A DNA stretch of 64,000 bases. Origin: Moringa oleifera. Its lineage: Eukaryota; Streptophyta; Magnoliopsida; Brassicales; Moringaceae. Position 1 is the stretch's first letter, and every line of letters begins with the position of its first letter. The notes under the pieces were generated by a model. It ran no database searches. It saw only the letters and a list, made by a program, of their open reading frames with translations, and was not told where the DNA came from. This document shows, piece by piece, positions 38,450 through 51,707 of this stretch. The stretch is taken from assembly GCA_021397835.1 (NCBI GenBank), contig JAJFZO010000433.1, forward strand, positions 62,001 through 126,000, in the 5' to 3' direction. The position numbers and the translations under genes are program-made.

Positions 38450-41400
38450 GTAATTGTTTTCAAAGTTTGATGTAAAAGGAAGGCAATAATAAGGTTATTA
38501 TTTTTTTAAAAATCATTAATAAAATTTAATCATTCAATGTCTTAAAAAAAAAACACACAAATGACAAGTAGTAATAAGGTCGACAAGATGTCACAAAGTC
38601 AACTGATTTAAATTATCAAGAACAAACAATAGTAACTCTTGATTAATACATGTTAATTTTGTAAGGTAAAATCAAGTTAATTATTAAAAAATGTTACCTT
38701 AATGAAATCTATTATTTTTAATTTCATATGACTGAAATACTGCAAAAGTATTAATGAAGCCCATGGGCATTTAAAAAAATGTATTTTAATGATAATTAAA
38801 GATATATGATTTTTTTTGTAAATTAAAATAATCATAAAAATAGGTAAACGATAATCATTTTTAAAATTTGATGTAAGTAATGAGTTTAATTTTCCAAAAG
38901 AAATTGTTAATAAAACTTAATCTTTAATTTTTATAAAATTATAAATAATTGTAATAATAATGTTAAAATAATGTGTTTACATCAACTAAATTAAATTTTA
39001 CAAAAAATAATAACCCTTCATTATTGTATTATACTTCAATAAGGTAATATTAAGTCAACTAAAAGGTAGTAACAAGGTCGATATTGCGTGATAAGGTCAG
39101 TTGAATTAAATTATGAAAAAACAGTAACAGTTGATTAGTATATTATAATTTTATAAGGTAATAATAAGGTTAATTATCAAAAAATATTGACTTAATGAAT
39201 TTTTTTCTTTCATTTGAAATGACCGAAGTAGAGCAAATGTATTAATAAAAACTATGGGCATTCAAAAAAATTAGTTTTTTAATGATAGTTAAAGAAAGGT
39301 GATTTGATTATGTAAATTAAAATAATAACAATAAGATAGGTAAAAGATAATCATTTAAAATTTAATGTCAATAGAAGGTAATAATAAGATCAATAGTTAA
39401 CAAAATTTAATATTTAATTATCTTATAGAATTAAAAATAAAAAGTGATAATAATATCAATATAATGTGATTATATAAACAAAAAACATAAAAATAATAAC
39501 ACTTTATTGTTACATTATACTTCTATAAGGTTAATTTTTTATAAAAAAATTGTTAATAAAATTTAATTTTATATTATCTTAAAAAAAATACAAACAAAAA
39601 GTAGTAATAAGGTCAACAGGGAGTGATAAGGTTTATTGAATTAAATTATAAAAAAACCATAATTGTTGACTAGTATATTATAATTCTATAAGGTAATAAT
39701 AAGGTTAATTATTAAAAAATATGGACTTAATGAAATCTTCTTCTTCTTTTTTTCATTTCAAATGATTGAAGTAGAGCAAAGGTATTAATAAAGCACTTGG
39801 GCATTAAAAAAATTTGTTTTTCTAATGATAGTTAAAAAAATGATTTTTTTGCAAATTAAAATAATAATAATAAATAGGTAGAAAGTAATCAATTTTAAAA
39901 TTTGATGTAAATCGAAGGTAATAATAAGGTTAATGTTCCAAAAGAAATATTTAATAAATTTTAATCTTTAATTATCTTATAAATTTATAAATAAAAGATA
40001 ATAATAATGTCAATATAATGCGATTAGATCAACTGAAAAAAAAAAAAAAAAAGAGGTAGTAATAAAGCCTATTAGCAACCAAAAATAAGGTCAACATTGT
40101 GTGATAAGGTTAATTGAATTAAATTATCAAAAAATAATAATGACTTTATTTAATGATGGCTAACGAAAGGTGATCTTCTTACGTAAGCTAAAATTTTAAT
40201 GATAACAAAGTAGATAAAAATAATTATTTTTAAAATTTTATGTAAATTGAAGGCAATAATAAAGTCAATTTTTTAAAAATAGTTAAATAATTTGATCTTT
40301 TGTTATCTTAAGAAAATACAAATAAAAGGTGATAATAATATCAATATAATGTCATAAGGTCAATTAAATTAAATGTTGCAAACTTTATCTTTACATTATA
40401 CGTCTATAAAACAATAATAGGGTCAATTATCCAAAAATATAAACTTAATGAAATCTAAGTTTTTTAGTTTCAAATGACTGAATTGGAGAAAATGTATTAA
40501 TAGGGCCTATTGCCATTCAAGAAATTCCTTTTAATGATAGCTAAGGAAAAGTTGTGTAAATTTAAATAATAATGATATTAAAGTAGGTAGAAGGTAATCG
40601 TTTTTAATGTTTGATATAAAGGGTAGGTAATAATATCCTTGTTTTTAAAAAATAGTTTATAAATTTTAATATTTTATTATCTGTAAAAAAAAAAAACACA
40701 GACGAAAGATAATAATAGTGACAACAAGGTGCCATAAAGTCAATTGAATTAAATTATCAAAAAAAAAAACAATAACTCTTGATTAATAATATTACGATTT
40801 TATAAGGTAATAATAAGGCAGATATCCAAAAATATTTACTTAATGAAATTTAACTTTTAAAATAGAGGAAGATATTAATAAATCTTACGGGAATTAAAAA
40901 AAAATTAATGAAAGTTGAAGAAAGATGATTTTTTTTAAAACGAAGATAAAAATAATAAAGTAGATAGTAGATAATCATTTTTTAAATTTGATAGAAATCA
41001 AATGTGATAATAAAATTATTGATAATTAATGAAAGGTGATATTTTTGTGTAAATTAAAATAATAATGATAATAAAGTAGATGGAAAGTAATCGTTTTTGA
41101 AATTTGATGCAAAGAGAATGTTATAATAAGGTCAGTTTTTCCACACAAAAAAAAAAATAGTTAATAAAACTTAACCTTTCATTATCTCAACCAAAAAAAA
41201 AACACAAACAAAAGGCAATCGTAATCGTAAGATCAACATGATGTGATAAGGTCAATTGAATTAAATTATAAAAAAATAATAACTTTTATTATTTTATTAT
41301 ACTTTTATAAGGTAATAACAGAGTTAATTATCCAAAAATATTGAGTGATTAAAATTTAAATTATTTTAATTTCAAATGAATAAAGCAGAGCAAAGGTATT

Positions 41401-42966
41401 AATAAAGCCCATGTGTTCATAAAAAAAAACTTTTTCTATGATAGTTAAAGAAATGTGATTTCTTTGTGAAAATTAAAATAATAAAAGTAATAATAATAAA
41501 AATTTTGGTAAAAGGTAATTATTTTTGAAATTTGATGTAAATCAAAAACAATAATAAGGTTAACTTAAAAAAAAGTAATTAATAAAATTTAATTTTTCAT
41601 TATCTCAAAAAAATGATAGTAATAAAGTCAACATAATGTGATACAATCAATTGAATTATAAAAAAACAATAACTTTGGATTATTACATTATACTTCTTTA
41701 AGGTATAATAATAGGTTAATTAGCCAAATATGTTGACCTAATGAAATCTAAATTTTTTATATTTCAAATTAATGAAGTAGAACAAAGGTATTACTAAAGC
41801 TCAAGGGCGCTCAAAAAAATATTTTTTAATGATAGTTAAAGAAAGTTATTTTCTTGTGAAAATTTAAATAATAATAATAATAATAATAATTGATAAAAGG
41901 TGATAATTATTGAAATTTAATGTAAATCAAAGGTAATAATAAGGTTAAGTTTTTCAAAAAAAAATTAATAAGAATTAATCTTTCATTATCTTTAAAAAAA
42001 AAAAAAGAGCAAACATAAGGTAGTAATAAGGTCAATTGAATTATCAATAAACAATAACTTTTGATTATTATACTATACTTCTTTAAGGCAATAATAGGAT
42101 CAATTATCCAAAAATATTGACACAATGAAATTTAATTAAGTTTTTTATCATTAAAACAATAATGATAATAAAGTAAGTGAAAGATAATAATTTTTAAAAT
42201 TTAATTTAAATAAAAAGTAATAATAAGGTTAATTTTTTAGATAAAAATAGTTAATAAAACTTAATCTTTCATTTATATAAAAAAAAATAGAAACAAAAGG
42301 TAATAATAAGGTGAACATGACGTGATAAAGTCAATTGAATTAAATTATCAAAAACTATAACTCTTTATTATCACATTTTACTTCTACAAAATAATAATAG
42401 GGTTAATTATCTAAAAATATTGATTTAATGAAATCTAATTTTTTTAATTTTAAATGACTAAAATAGAGTAAAGATAATAATAAAGCTCATGTGCATTCAA
42501 AAAAAATTTAATGATAATTAAAGAAAGATGATTTTCTCGTGTAAAATTAAAATTTGATGTAAATCGAATGTGATAATAAGATCAATTTTTGAAAAAAAAA
42601 AGTTAATAAAATTTTATCTTTCATTATCTCATAACATTGCAAATAAAAAGTAATGATAATGTCAATATGAGGTGATTGGGTTAATTGAATTAATTATAAA
42701 AATAATAATACCCCTTTATTATTACATTATACTTCTATAAGATATTAATATGATTAATTATTCAAAAATATTGACTTAATGAAATCAAAGTTTTTAAAAT
42801 TTTAAATGACTGAAGTAGTGCAAAAGTAGTAATAAAGCCTATGGGCATTCAAAAATATATATATTTAATGATAGCTAATGAAAGGTGATATTCTTGTGTA
42901 AATTAAAATAATAATAATAATTAAATAGATAGAAACTAATCATTTTTAAATTTGATGTAAAGAGAA
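38450..42966 (+). repeat. AT-rich satellite, continuation right of the CACTA element
   Basis: The monomer split by the transposon resumes here (AAGTTTGATGTAAAAGGAAGG) and the family continues in the forward direction. Toward the right end the monomers become less regular: the A-to-E order is hard to follow beyond about 40,900 and phrases such as AATGATAGTTAAAGAAAG recur every 350-700 bp. No gene is seen. Confidence 0.85.
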
Positions 42967-45900
42967 TTTTATTATTATCTTGGAATTGATTAATTTATTA
43001 TTTTTTGTTTGCATCTTTTTTTTTTATGTTAAAGAATTAAATTTTATTAAATAATTTAAAAAAATTGATCTTAATATTATCCTTGGTTTACACTAGCGTT
43101 TAGAAATGATTAGATTATATTAAATAAATAGTTTGAAAAAATTGACCCTATTATTTAAATCGGTTCATGCACCTTATTATTACTTTTTCTCAATTTTTTT
43201 TAAGATGAAGAGGATTAACTTTTATTGAACAAACATTTTTTAACATTGATTTTATTACTATCTTTGGTTTCCTCTAATTTTTCACTTTATATAAAATATT
43301 AACTTTTATTAAATAAATGTTTATAGATGAAGGCCAATTTTCAACATTTTTCTGATAAATGTGAATTAACTTTCAATAATTGATACATTGTATGCCCATT
43401 GTCCTTATTATTACCTATTATCTTGACTTTCTCTCTCTCTTTTATATATATAAAATGATGTAAGGTTTAAGGCCCATATGCCTCAGTATTACTTTTCTAT
43501 CTCCTTCACTTTTAAATTAATTATAAAAGAGGATCAATTTCATTTAAAAGATAACTTTTAATCTCATGGGCCTTATTATAAGGTTACCCCCACTTTTTTT
43601 GGATAAAAAAATATTAGTTTTATTGAATAAAATTTTTTGGACTATATATTGAACTTATTATTATTTTTGTGTGCTTTATGTTTTTTGATTTTAAATGAGG
43701 ACTAGTTTTCTTTAAACAAATATATGATGGTTCATGAGCTTTGCTATTAGCTTTTACTTTTATTTTTTTTTTTTTAAGAAAAGTAAATTAACATTTAATA
43801 AGTTCATATTTTTATGCCTATTTGTCTTGCTCTTACCTATTGTGGTCTTTAATATTTTCATAAGGAAATATTTAGTTTTTATTAAAGAGAAGCTTTAAGA
43901 CCAATGTACCCCTGTTTATACTTTACTTTTTCTTCTTTCAATTTACGAAGAGGATCAACTTTTAGTAAAAAGATTTTTTAAGTTCATGTTGGTTAGATTA
44001 GATGTCATTAAATAAATATTTTTTTAACTATTGCATTATTATTACCTTTCATTTTTTATAAAAATGAATTAACTTTCAATAAATTGAATGTTTATTCCAA
44101 TTGACTTTATTATGATTTATTGTATTCTTCATTTTTTTTATAGAAATTTAAGGCTCGTCAGCTTTGATATTACTTTTATATCTGCTTTAATTTTTTTATT
44201 TTTTAATTATAAAATAGGATAAGCTTTCATTAAAAAGATTTTCTTAAAATCATGTGCCTTTTTATTTATTTGATTTATTTTATTTATTTATTTTTGGATA
44301 AAAAAGAATTAGTTTTTATTAAATAAGTGTTTTTTGATTATTACATTCATTATTATCTTTGTCTGCATCTTTTCTTCTCTGAAAAAAGATCATTTTTTAT
44401 TAAATGAACCTTTGTAGGTCTATAGGTCTTATTTTTACTTTTCATTTTTTTCGTTTTGAAATAAAAAAAAAGCATAACTTTCAATAAACAGTTAGCCATA
44501 CAATTACCTATTGTATTCTTCAATTTTTTTTCCCAATTTTGATGTTTTTATGCTCATTGGTAATGTTTCCATAAAATCTTGATGTTTGATTTGAATTACT
44601 AGACATACCTCATGTTTTAAAATTAGCATTATAGACTCCAAAATAAAAGAAATTGATTATATAAATCTTAAAGTCTAATGTCGTCCAAAATCAATGTTAA
44701 CATCGAAGATTTTTTCATTTATTCATTATTTTTTAGAAAAATGATCGATAAAAGAGTTGATTTTCCATAAGTTAATAGTTTTGGATTATTGCCTTTATTA
44801 TAACATTTGATTTGTTTTATTTTTATTTTTTTCAGTTTTTTAACAAAAGAATTAACTTTCATTAAATAAACATTTGCAGTTACATTAGCAATACCATTTT
44901 TTTTTCTAAAAGTCAATTGATTTTTAGTTCCCAGCGGCCTTAAATTACTTTTATCTTCTCAATGTTTTGTCCATTAAAAAGAAATAATTTTCATAGAATA
45001 AAAATGTTAAGGTCTACAATTACCTTCTATGAACTTGAGTATCTTTATAATTTCTAAAAGACATCATCTTTCCAAAGATTTTTTTTTTTTTTTGCCCACA
45101 CAACTTTTTATTATTTTTTTCTACTTCTTTTATTTTCACACAAAGACGATAGCCTTCCATTGAATAAAGTGATAACCTTTCATTGAAAAAAGGTTTTCGA
45201 GCTATTAATCTTATTATTACTATTGATTTGCTTTAATTTTACATTTTAAATAAAAATATCAACTTTCATTAAATAAATGTTTACAAATGGATGCCACTTT
45301 TTAATTTTTTTACATAAATGTTAATTAACTTTTAATAATTAATATATTTATGTCCATTGACTTTATTATTATTTAAAGGATTAATTTTCTTTAAATAAAA
45401 GATTTAACGCCGATAACTGGGCCTTCATATGATCTTTCCATCTACTTCACTTTTTTATTAATTTCTAAAGGAGGATGAACTTTCATTAAAAAGATAATTT
45501 TTAGTCCCATGGGCCCTAATACTAAGTTTGCTTCTTTTTTTTCTTTTTTTTTTTGGATAAAAGAGTATTATTGTCATTAAATATAAGTTTTTGCACTGTT
45601 AGCCTTATTATTACCTTTGATGTGCTTCATTTTCTAACAAATTAGATCTGTTTCCATTAAATAAACGATTGTTGCTCCATGAACTTTGCGAATAACTTTT
45701 ACTTTTAAATTTTTTTAGAAAAAATTGAATTAACTTATAAAAATTTATATGTTATGCCTATTGACCTTACTATTAACTATTATCTATCATCTTTAACTTT
45801 TTTCTAAGAAAAGGCTTAATATTACATAGAAGTTTTAATGCCAATATGTCCTTCTTATACTTCACTTTCTTTTTTTAATTTATAAAGATGATCAACTTTA

Positions 45901-47040
45901 AATGAAAAATTGTTTTAATTTTCAGTTGCTCTCCTTCATTTTTGATAAAATTTTATTAAATTTCATTAAATAAATGTTTTTTAATTGTTACCTTATTATT
46001 TACCTTTCACTTTTTTGAAGATGAAAGTGAATCAACTTTTAATAAATTGAATTTTTTTTCCAATTAACCTTATTATTATCTATTGTCTTCTTTTTGCATA
46101 GAAAAATATTATTTTTTGTTAAATAAAAGTTTTAACACTCATGAGCTTTCATCTTACCTTTATATTTTTTTATTATAAAATAGGATGAGTTTTTATTTAA
46201 AAAAATTTCTTAAGCTCATTTACCTTATTATTATATTTGCTCTGTTTTAGTTTTTTAATAAAAGAGACTTAATTTTTATTAAATAAATATTTTTTAATTA
46301 TTGATCTTATAACGTTTGTCTATATCTTTTTTTATACAAAACAGGATTAATTTTCATTAAATAAATGTCTACAGGTCCACAAATCCTATTTTCATATTTT
46401 ACTTTTTTAAAAAAAAAGTGAATTAACTTTAAATAAAATATTAGTCATACTATTACCTATTGTCTTTTTCAATTTTTTGGCTCAATAAATTAATAATTTT
46501 GTGCTCATTGGCTTGATTATCACCTATTTTCTTTTTTAATTTTTTTGGATTAAAAAAGATTAAACCCATAAGCGTTATATTGCCTCCTATATACTTCATT
46601 ATTATTTTTTATAGTTTATACAAGAAATTTAGCTTTCAATTAAAAGACATTTTTAAAGCCTATGGGCCTTTCCATTACTTTTTTTCAATTTTAAAATATT
46701 TTTTATTTATCAAAGATACCACCTTTAAAAAAAAAAAAGCTCATCCACCTTTTAATTATTTTTTCTACTTCTTTTTTGTTTTCGGTTAAAGAAGATTAAC
46801 TGACATCGTTAAACATTTTTATATTATTGACTGTAGTTAAATTATTACCTTTTCTTTGCATTAAAGGATTAAATTTTGTTTTTTTTTAAAAAAAAAATGA
46901 TGCTACTACATTTGGTCTATATTAATTTTTAAAAATGATTAAATTTTATTAAATAAATATTTTTAAAAATTTAACCTTAACATTTAAATTGACCTATGTA
47001 CTTTTTTTTTTAAGATAAACTTTGCATTGAATAAACGTTT
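42967..47040 (-). repeat. diverged, reverse-oriented satellite block
   Basis: The reading direction flips here: phrases such as ACCTTATTATTACCTTT, TTAACTTTCATTAAATAAATG and CCCATGGGCC replace the forward forms. The block is more diverged than the reverse block at 1-3,695, with T-rich monomers that start GGATAAAAAAG. Short frames inside are noncoding. Confidence 0.75.
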
Positions 47041-47875
47041 ACCAGCAGCATACCAATGATATTTAGTAGTAGAATGAAGATGACAGATTCCACTAAAATC
47101 TCCAACAATATAAGAACAAATATCAAATGAAGATTCCTCACCGATATTAACACCCCAATGAACAAAATCTAATCAAGATATGCAAAATATGTAATTTGAC
47201 GATAATAGAGCCAGCAGCTTCAAAACAACAAATATAGGTTAAAGTTATGGATGAAAAGATCAAGATGATCAAGAAAAATGAAACATGAGAATTAATTGAC
47301 CTTCTTCAAAATAAAGTCATTTGAGTCAAGTGGATTTACATGACAAAATTTAAGTTTGATGGCTTAATTCAAAAGCATAAGTCGTGACTAGTAGCAAAAG
47401 GCTGCGCATAATAATGTAAAGATGATTATATTGAGATATTTGCTCTAGCTCCTTGACTAGATATAATAAAGGCATTAATAGCACTTAGCTCAAAAAAAGT
47501 GGAAGCTCTATCAATTAGATGTGAAGTTAGGTTTTCGCAACAATTATCTTAAAGAAAAAAATTTACATAAAGTAACCACAAGGTAAAGAAGACGAAGTAC
47601 TCAAGGTAAATAAAGCTTTTGCCAACCTAAAGTAAGCTCTATGAGCTTGGTATAGTCGAATTGACAATTATTTTATTAAGCAAGAATTCAAGAAAGGTAA
47701 AAGTGAGCTAACATTATACAGTATCAAAACCCAAGGTACAAATAACATATTTCTCGTTTGACTATACGTCAATGATTTGATATACATAAAAAATAACAAG
47801 AAAATGCTTAAGGGATTCAGAGAACATATGATAAAGATATTTAAAACAACCGCTTTGAGCCAGTTTTTGGGAATT
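47041..47875 (+). mobile_element. decayed Ty1/copia retrotransposon, left part (reverse transcriptase start)
   Basis: From about 47248 the frame reads as copia reverse transcriptase with many stops: MDEKIKMIKKNET-stop-ELIDLLQ matches the family phrase KNETWEL, then VKWIYMTKFKFDG, a LVAKG phrase, and KALIALSSKKVEALSIRCEV. It ends near 47875 at the phrase that is normally YFLGIEV. The missing continuation of the same frame is found at 50959. Several stops can be explained as TGG to TGA or CAA to TAA changes. It is an old relic with no activity. Confidence 0.8.
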
Positions 47876-48295
47876 TGACAAACCAAATCCCTATTTGATG
47901 GATTAAATATCAAATCCTTAAAACCTAAAAGCAATAATAATAGAAGCAAGAAAAAATTAAATAATCACAAAAACACAAGATTTATTATGGATCATCCTTA
48001 ATTGAGAATTAAATCCACTTTGCAGCCATTGCAAGAAACCTTTTCACTATGAAAATAAATTACAACAAAGATAATTATTTTTTCTTAGCCCTCACTTTAT
48101 TAGCATAAAACCTTAGAACTCTAACCCACTCCCTCTGTTATGTTTTTACATGGGTAGGAATCACCTTTTCATATAATAAAGCCTAAAGCTAAAAACAGAT
48201 GTATGAAAAACCCAAAACAACCTTTTAGATAAGTATACATGTGTGAAAATCTCAAAATACCCTTTTAAATAAATTTGTCTCCACGCATACTCAAC
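47876..48295 (-). repeat. solo 3' LTR of the Tnt1-like fragment
   Basis: On the minus strand this starts TGTTGAG directly after a polypurine tract and ends TTTGTCA, so it has the TG...CA ends of an LTR and a length of about 420 bp. Its far end abuts the broken reverse-transcriptase frame of the host copia, which fixes the boundary. No partner LTR was found to compare it with. Confidence 0.65.
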
Positions 48296-48308
48296 AATCT
48301 CCCACTTG
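48296..48308 (-). other. polypurine tract of the Tnt1-like fragment
   Basis: The minus-strand sequence CCAAGTGGGAGAT lies directly before the TG of the LTR. A GTGGGAGA tract of this kind is common in plant copia elements, where it primes plus-strand DNA synthesis. Confidence 0.75.
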
Positions 48309-50958
48309 GAGACTAATTCATTATCTCAGTTGTTTCTTCCACCTGCAATGACTATGACTGCCCAATTAGCAGCTGAGAAGTCCTGTTGAGGTTATACACA
48401 ACTTCAGTTTCTTGACTATAACAACTTTAGTCAATATATCAGCTGGATTTTGACTTCCTTGTATGTTTTCAAGTGATAACACACCATCTTTCAAAACTAA
48501 TCTTATGAAGTGATACTTAACTTGTATATGCTTTATTCTAGCATGATACACAGTTTCTTACCAAATAAATGGCACTCTAGCTATTACAATCCAACATATT
48601 TTTTTCAAACTTGTACCCCAATTCATTCAGGAAAGATAATAACCATATTATCTCCTTGCTTACTTCTGTAATAGCAACATATTTAGCATCTGTGGTAAAA
48701 AATACAACTATCTTTTATAGTTTAGACATCTAACTGATTGCAGTACTAATAAATGTGTAAACATACCGTATAGTACTTTTTCTACTATCTATATCAACAG
48801 CTATATTAGCATCATCATAACCATGCAAACTCATATATGTTTTCTTGAAGTGCAAAGCTAAATCTGTAGTACTTTCAAATACTTGAAAATCCATTTAACT
48901 GCTTCCCAGTGTTGTTTTCCTAAATTGCTCACGTATCTGCTAACAACTTTCACTGCATATGTTATATCCGATCTTGTACATACTGTGGCATACATCAAAC
49001 TTCTCATAGCAAAAGTATAAGACACCGTGCCCATATATGCAATCTCATCATCAGTTGAAAGATACTGACTCTTGGATAGCATGAAGTGGCTAACCAAAGG
49101 TATACTCATTGGTTTGACACCATCCATTCTGAATCTAACAAGCACCTTGTTGATGTATTTCTCCTGAGATAGCTTAGGAATCCCTTTTTTCCTAGTAATT
49201 CTCATCCCAAGGATTTGTTTAGTAGAACCTAAATCCTTCATAGCAAACTTCTTTGAAAGTTTATTCTTTAATTTCTCTATCTCATACAAATTAGCTTCCA
49301 CAATTAATATGTCATCAACATATAATAATAGTATAATGTAAGAGTTATCATACCTTTTAACATAACAACAATGGTCTGTTTGGCATCTTAAGAGACCATT
49401 ATCACCCATGAAGTTGTTAAACTTCTTATATCACTGTCTATGAGTACAAACTTTTCATAAGTTTGCATACTATTTTCTCCTTACCTTTGACTTCAAATTC
49501 CTGTGACTGATTCATGTAAATTTCTTCCTCTAAATCACCATAAGGAAAAGTTATTTTTACATCCATTTGTTACATATGCAAATCTTCCTGAGCCACTAAC
49601 CTAAGCACTATTCTAATTATAGTCAACTTAACCACTGGAAAAAAAATCTTTGTGTGGTCAATACCTTCCTTTTGTTGAAAGCCTTTAACTACTAACTTTG
49701 TTTTATATCGTTTGTTGCCATCATGTTCTTCTTTTATCCAGTAAACCCATTTATTCTACAAGGCCTTTTTTCCTTATGGTAGTTCTACCAACTCCCATGT
49801 TTGATTACTTATTAAGGAATTCATCTCATCTTTCATGGCAAACTCCCACTTGATTGATTCATTACCCTGCAAAGCTTGATCAAAACTCTCTGGTTTATCC
49901 CTATCAGTTAATAAGACGTAGTTTAGAGATGGCAAAAATCTCTATGGTAGTCTCACAATCCTGGAAGATCTTCTCACTTCTATCACAAGTGTGGTTGGAT
50001 TTACCTCTGAGAGTCATACCTTTTCTAATTTTTCTTAACAATGTCATCTTCAACTTCCTGAGTATTTTGTTGCAATTGATTTACTGGAATGTCTCTCAAG
50101 TGGATCAGCCTTTTTACCTCAAAATCTGTTACTTCTGAGCTCTTACCCAAATTATCTTTGTATAGAACTTGCTTATTTAAGATTACATCTCTGCTCCTAA
50201 TGATCTTCCTGTTTTGGCTATCCCAGAAATGATAATCAAACTCATTGTCATCATATCCCATGAAAAAAATATTTTTTTGAATTTAGGATCAAGTTTACCT
50301 CTGGTAGCTGCATTAATATGGATATATGATAGGCAACCAAATATCGTTAGAAAAGACAGATTTACCATTTTACCACTCCAAACATCCTTAGGTATTCTGC
50401 AATCCAAAGGAACTGCCCCTATTGATTGAATAAGCCATAATGTTAACTGCATCTGCCCAAAATACCTTAGGCAACCCTGCATGCATTCTTATACTCCTTG
50501 CATGCTCATTCAATGTTCTGTTCATCCTTTTTGCAATACCATTCTACTGAGATGTCCCTAGAAATATTCTTCTCCATCTTAATCCCATTATTAGCATAAA
50601 ATTGTTTGAAATCCCCATCAATGTATTCTCCACCATTATCAGATCTCAAACACTTAACCTTAATATTAGTTTCATTCTCAACCATAGTTTTCTATTTCCT
50701 AAAAGCATTAAACACATCAGATTTATTCTTTAGAAAATAAATCCATACTTTTTTGGTTGAGTCATCAATGAAAGTCACGTAGTAGCTAGATCTTCCAAAA
50801 GATATCACAGTTGAAGTCCCCCATTCATTTGTATGAACTGACTCTAGTTTTCTTCAGTAAATAAATCACTATTTACCACCATGGCCTTCATTCCCTTTTC
50901 ACTCATATGCCAATGCCCAATGTCAATAGCAACCACTGTATCCTTGATGAACCTTTGT

Positions 50959-51707
50959 ATCATAAAAGAAATATACAAAAAATATAATTAAGAAGTTCAA
51001 GATGGAAGGTTACAAAGTAATGGCAACTCCACTTGACAACCACAAAACTTTAAAAAAAAAAAAGATGCCACACCAAAGACGCAGGTCACATAATTCCAAA
51101 GCCTTATTGGAAGTTTACTCTACCTAATAACAATAAGGCTAGATATTATGTATATACCAACCTATTGTCAAGATCCATGTAAAATCCAAGCTAATTTCAA
51201 TATAGAATAACTAAAAGGATACTCACATACTTACAAGGAATGAAAAACTATAACCTATGGTTCGGATCTACACTTGACTCAAGATTATTTGGATATACTG
51301 ATAGTGATTAGGCAAGATTAGTGGATGATAAAAAAGCATATTTGTTTACACATTTAACATTAGACCTTAAAATATTCTCATGGGCATCACAGAAGCAAGC
51401 AACAATTACACAATCATTAGTGAAAGCAAAATATTTTGCAGTACCTATGACTACAAGTCAAGCTATATGTTTAAAACACACCTTTGAAGACATGGGTGGG
51501 CCATAAAATGAATTTATAGAAATATACTGTGATGATAGGTCAGTAATAGTAATGGCGAAGAATCTAGTTTTTCACAATAGGAACTAAACATATAAGTATT
51601 ATTAGGTACTATTTCATCAAAGAAGCAGAAACAAACAAAGAAATAAAGCTCAATTGTTGCAACTACAAAACTTAATCAAAGTTATTGAAACACACATCAA
51701 GGACGAG
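50959..51707 (+). mobile_element. decayed Ty1/copia retrotransposon, right part (RT end and RNase H)
   Basis: The frame broken at 47875 resumes as KKYTKNIIKKFKMEGYKVM followed by ATPLDN. It then follows the family's TRPDImY-like phrase (TRLDIMY), a DSDWAG-like phrase, the KQATITQSLVKAKYFAV active-site neighbourhood and KHISIIRYYFIKEAETNKEIK near the polyprotein end. Around ten residues seem lost at the junction. Several frameshifts and stops are present. Confidence 0.82.

Larger units (their letters stand above)
47876..50958 (-). mobile_element. Tnt1-like copia fragment inserted in the older copia
   Basis: Read on the minus strand it gives, in order, a GAG-preintegrase remnant (HWHMSEKGMKAM), integrase core (YYVTFIDDSTKKVWIYFLKNKSD, LRSDNGGEYI), the post-integrase DNA-binding part (FFSWDMMTMS and RSRDVI phrases), reverse transcriptase (LYVDDILIVEAN, DLGSTKQILGM at about 49200-49340), an RNase H end (ARIKHIQVKYHFIR and NPADILTK at about 48400-48550), a polypurine tract and one LTR. 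The wording is close to the tobacco Tnt1 polyprotein family. The gag region and the second LTR are missing at the right edge. Stops and frameshifts make it inactive. Confidence 0.85.

Noticed and set aside
41907..42125. 72-codon open frame in the satellite, with hydrophobic stretches
   Set aside because: Hydrophobic residues follow from TTT/ATT-rich codons. The frame is a chance opening in repeat DNA and is not kept in other monomers.
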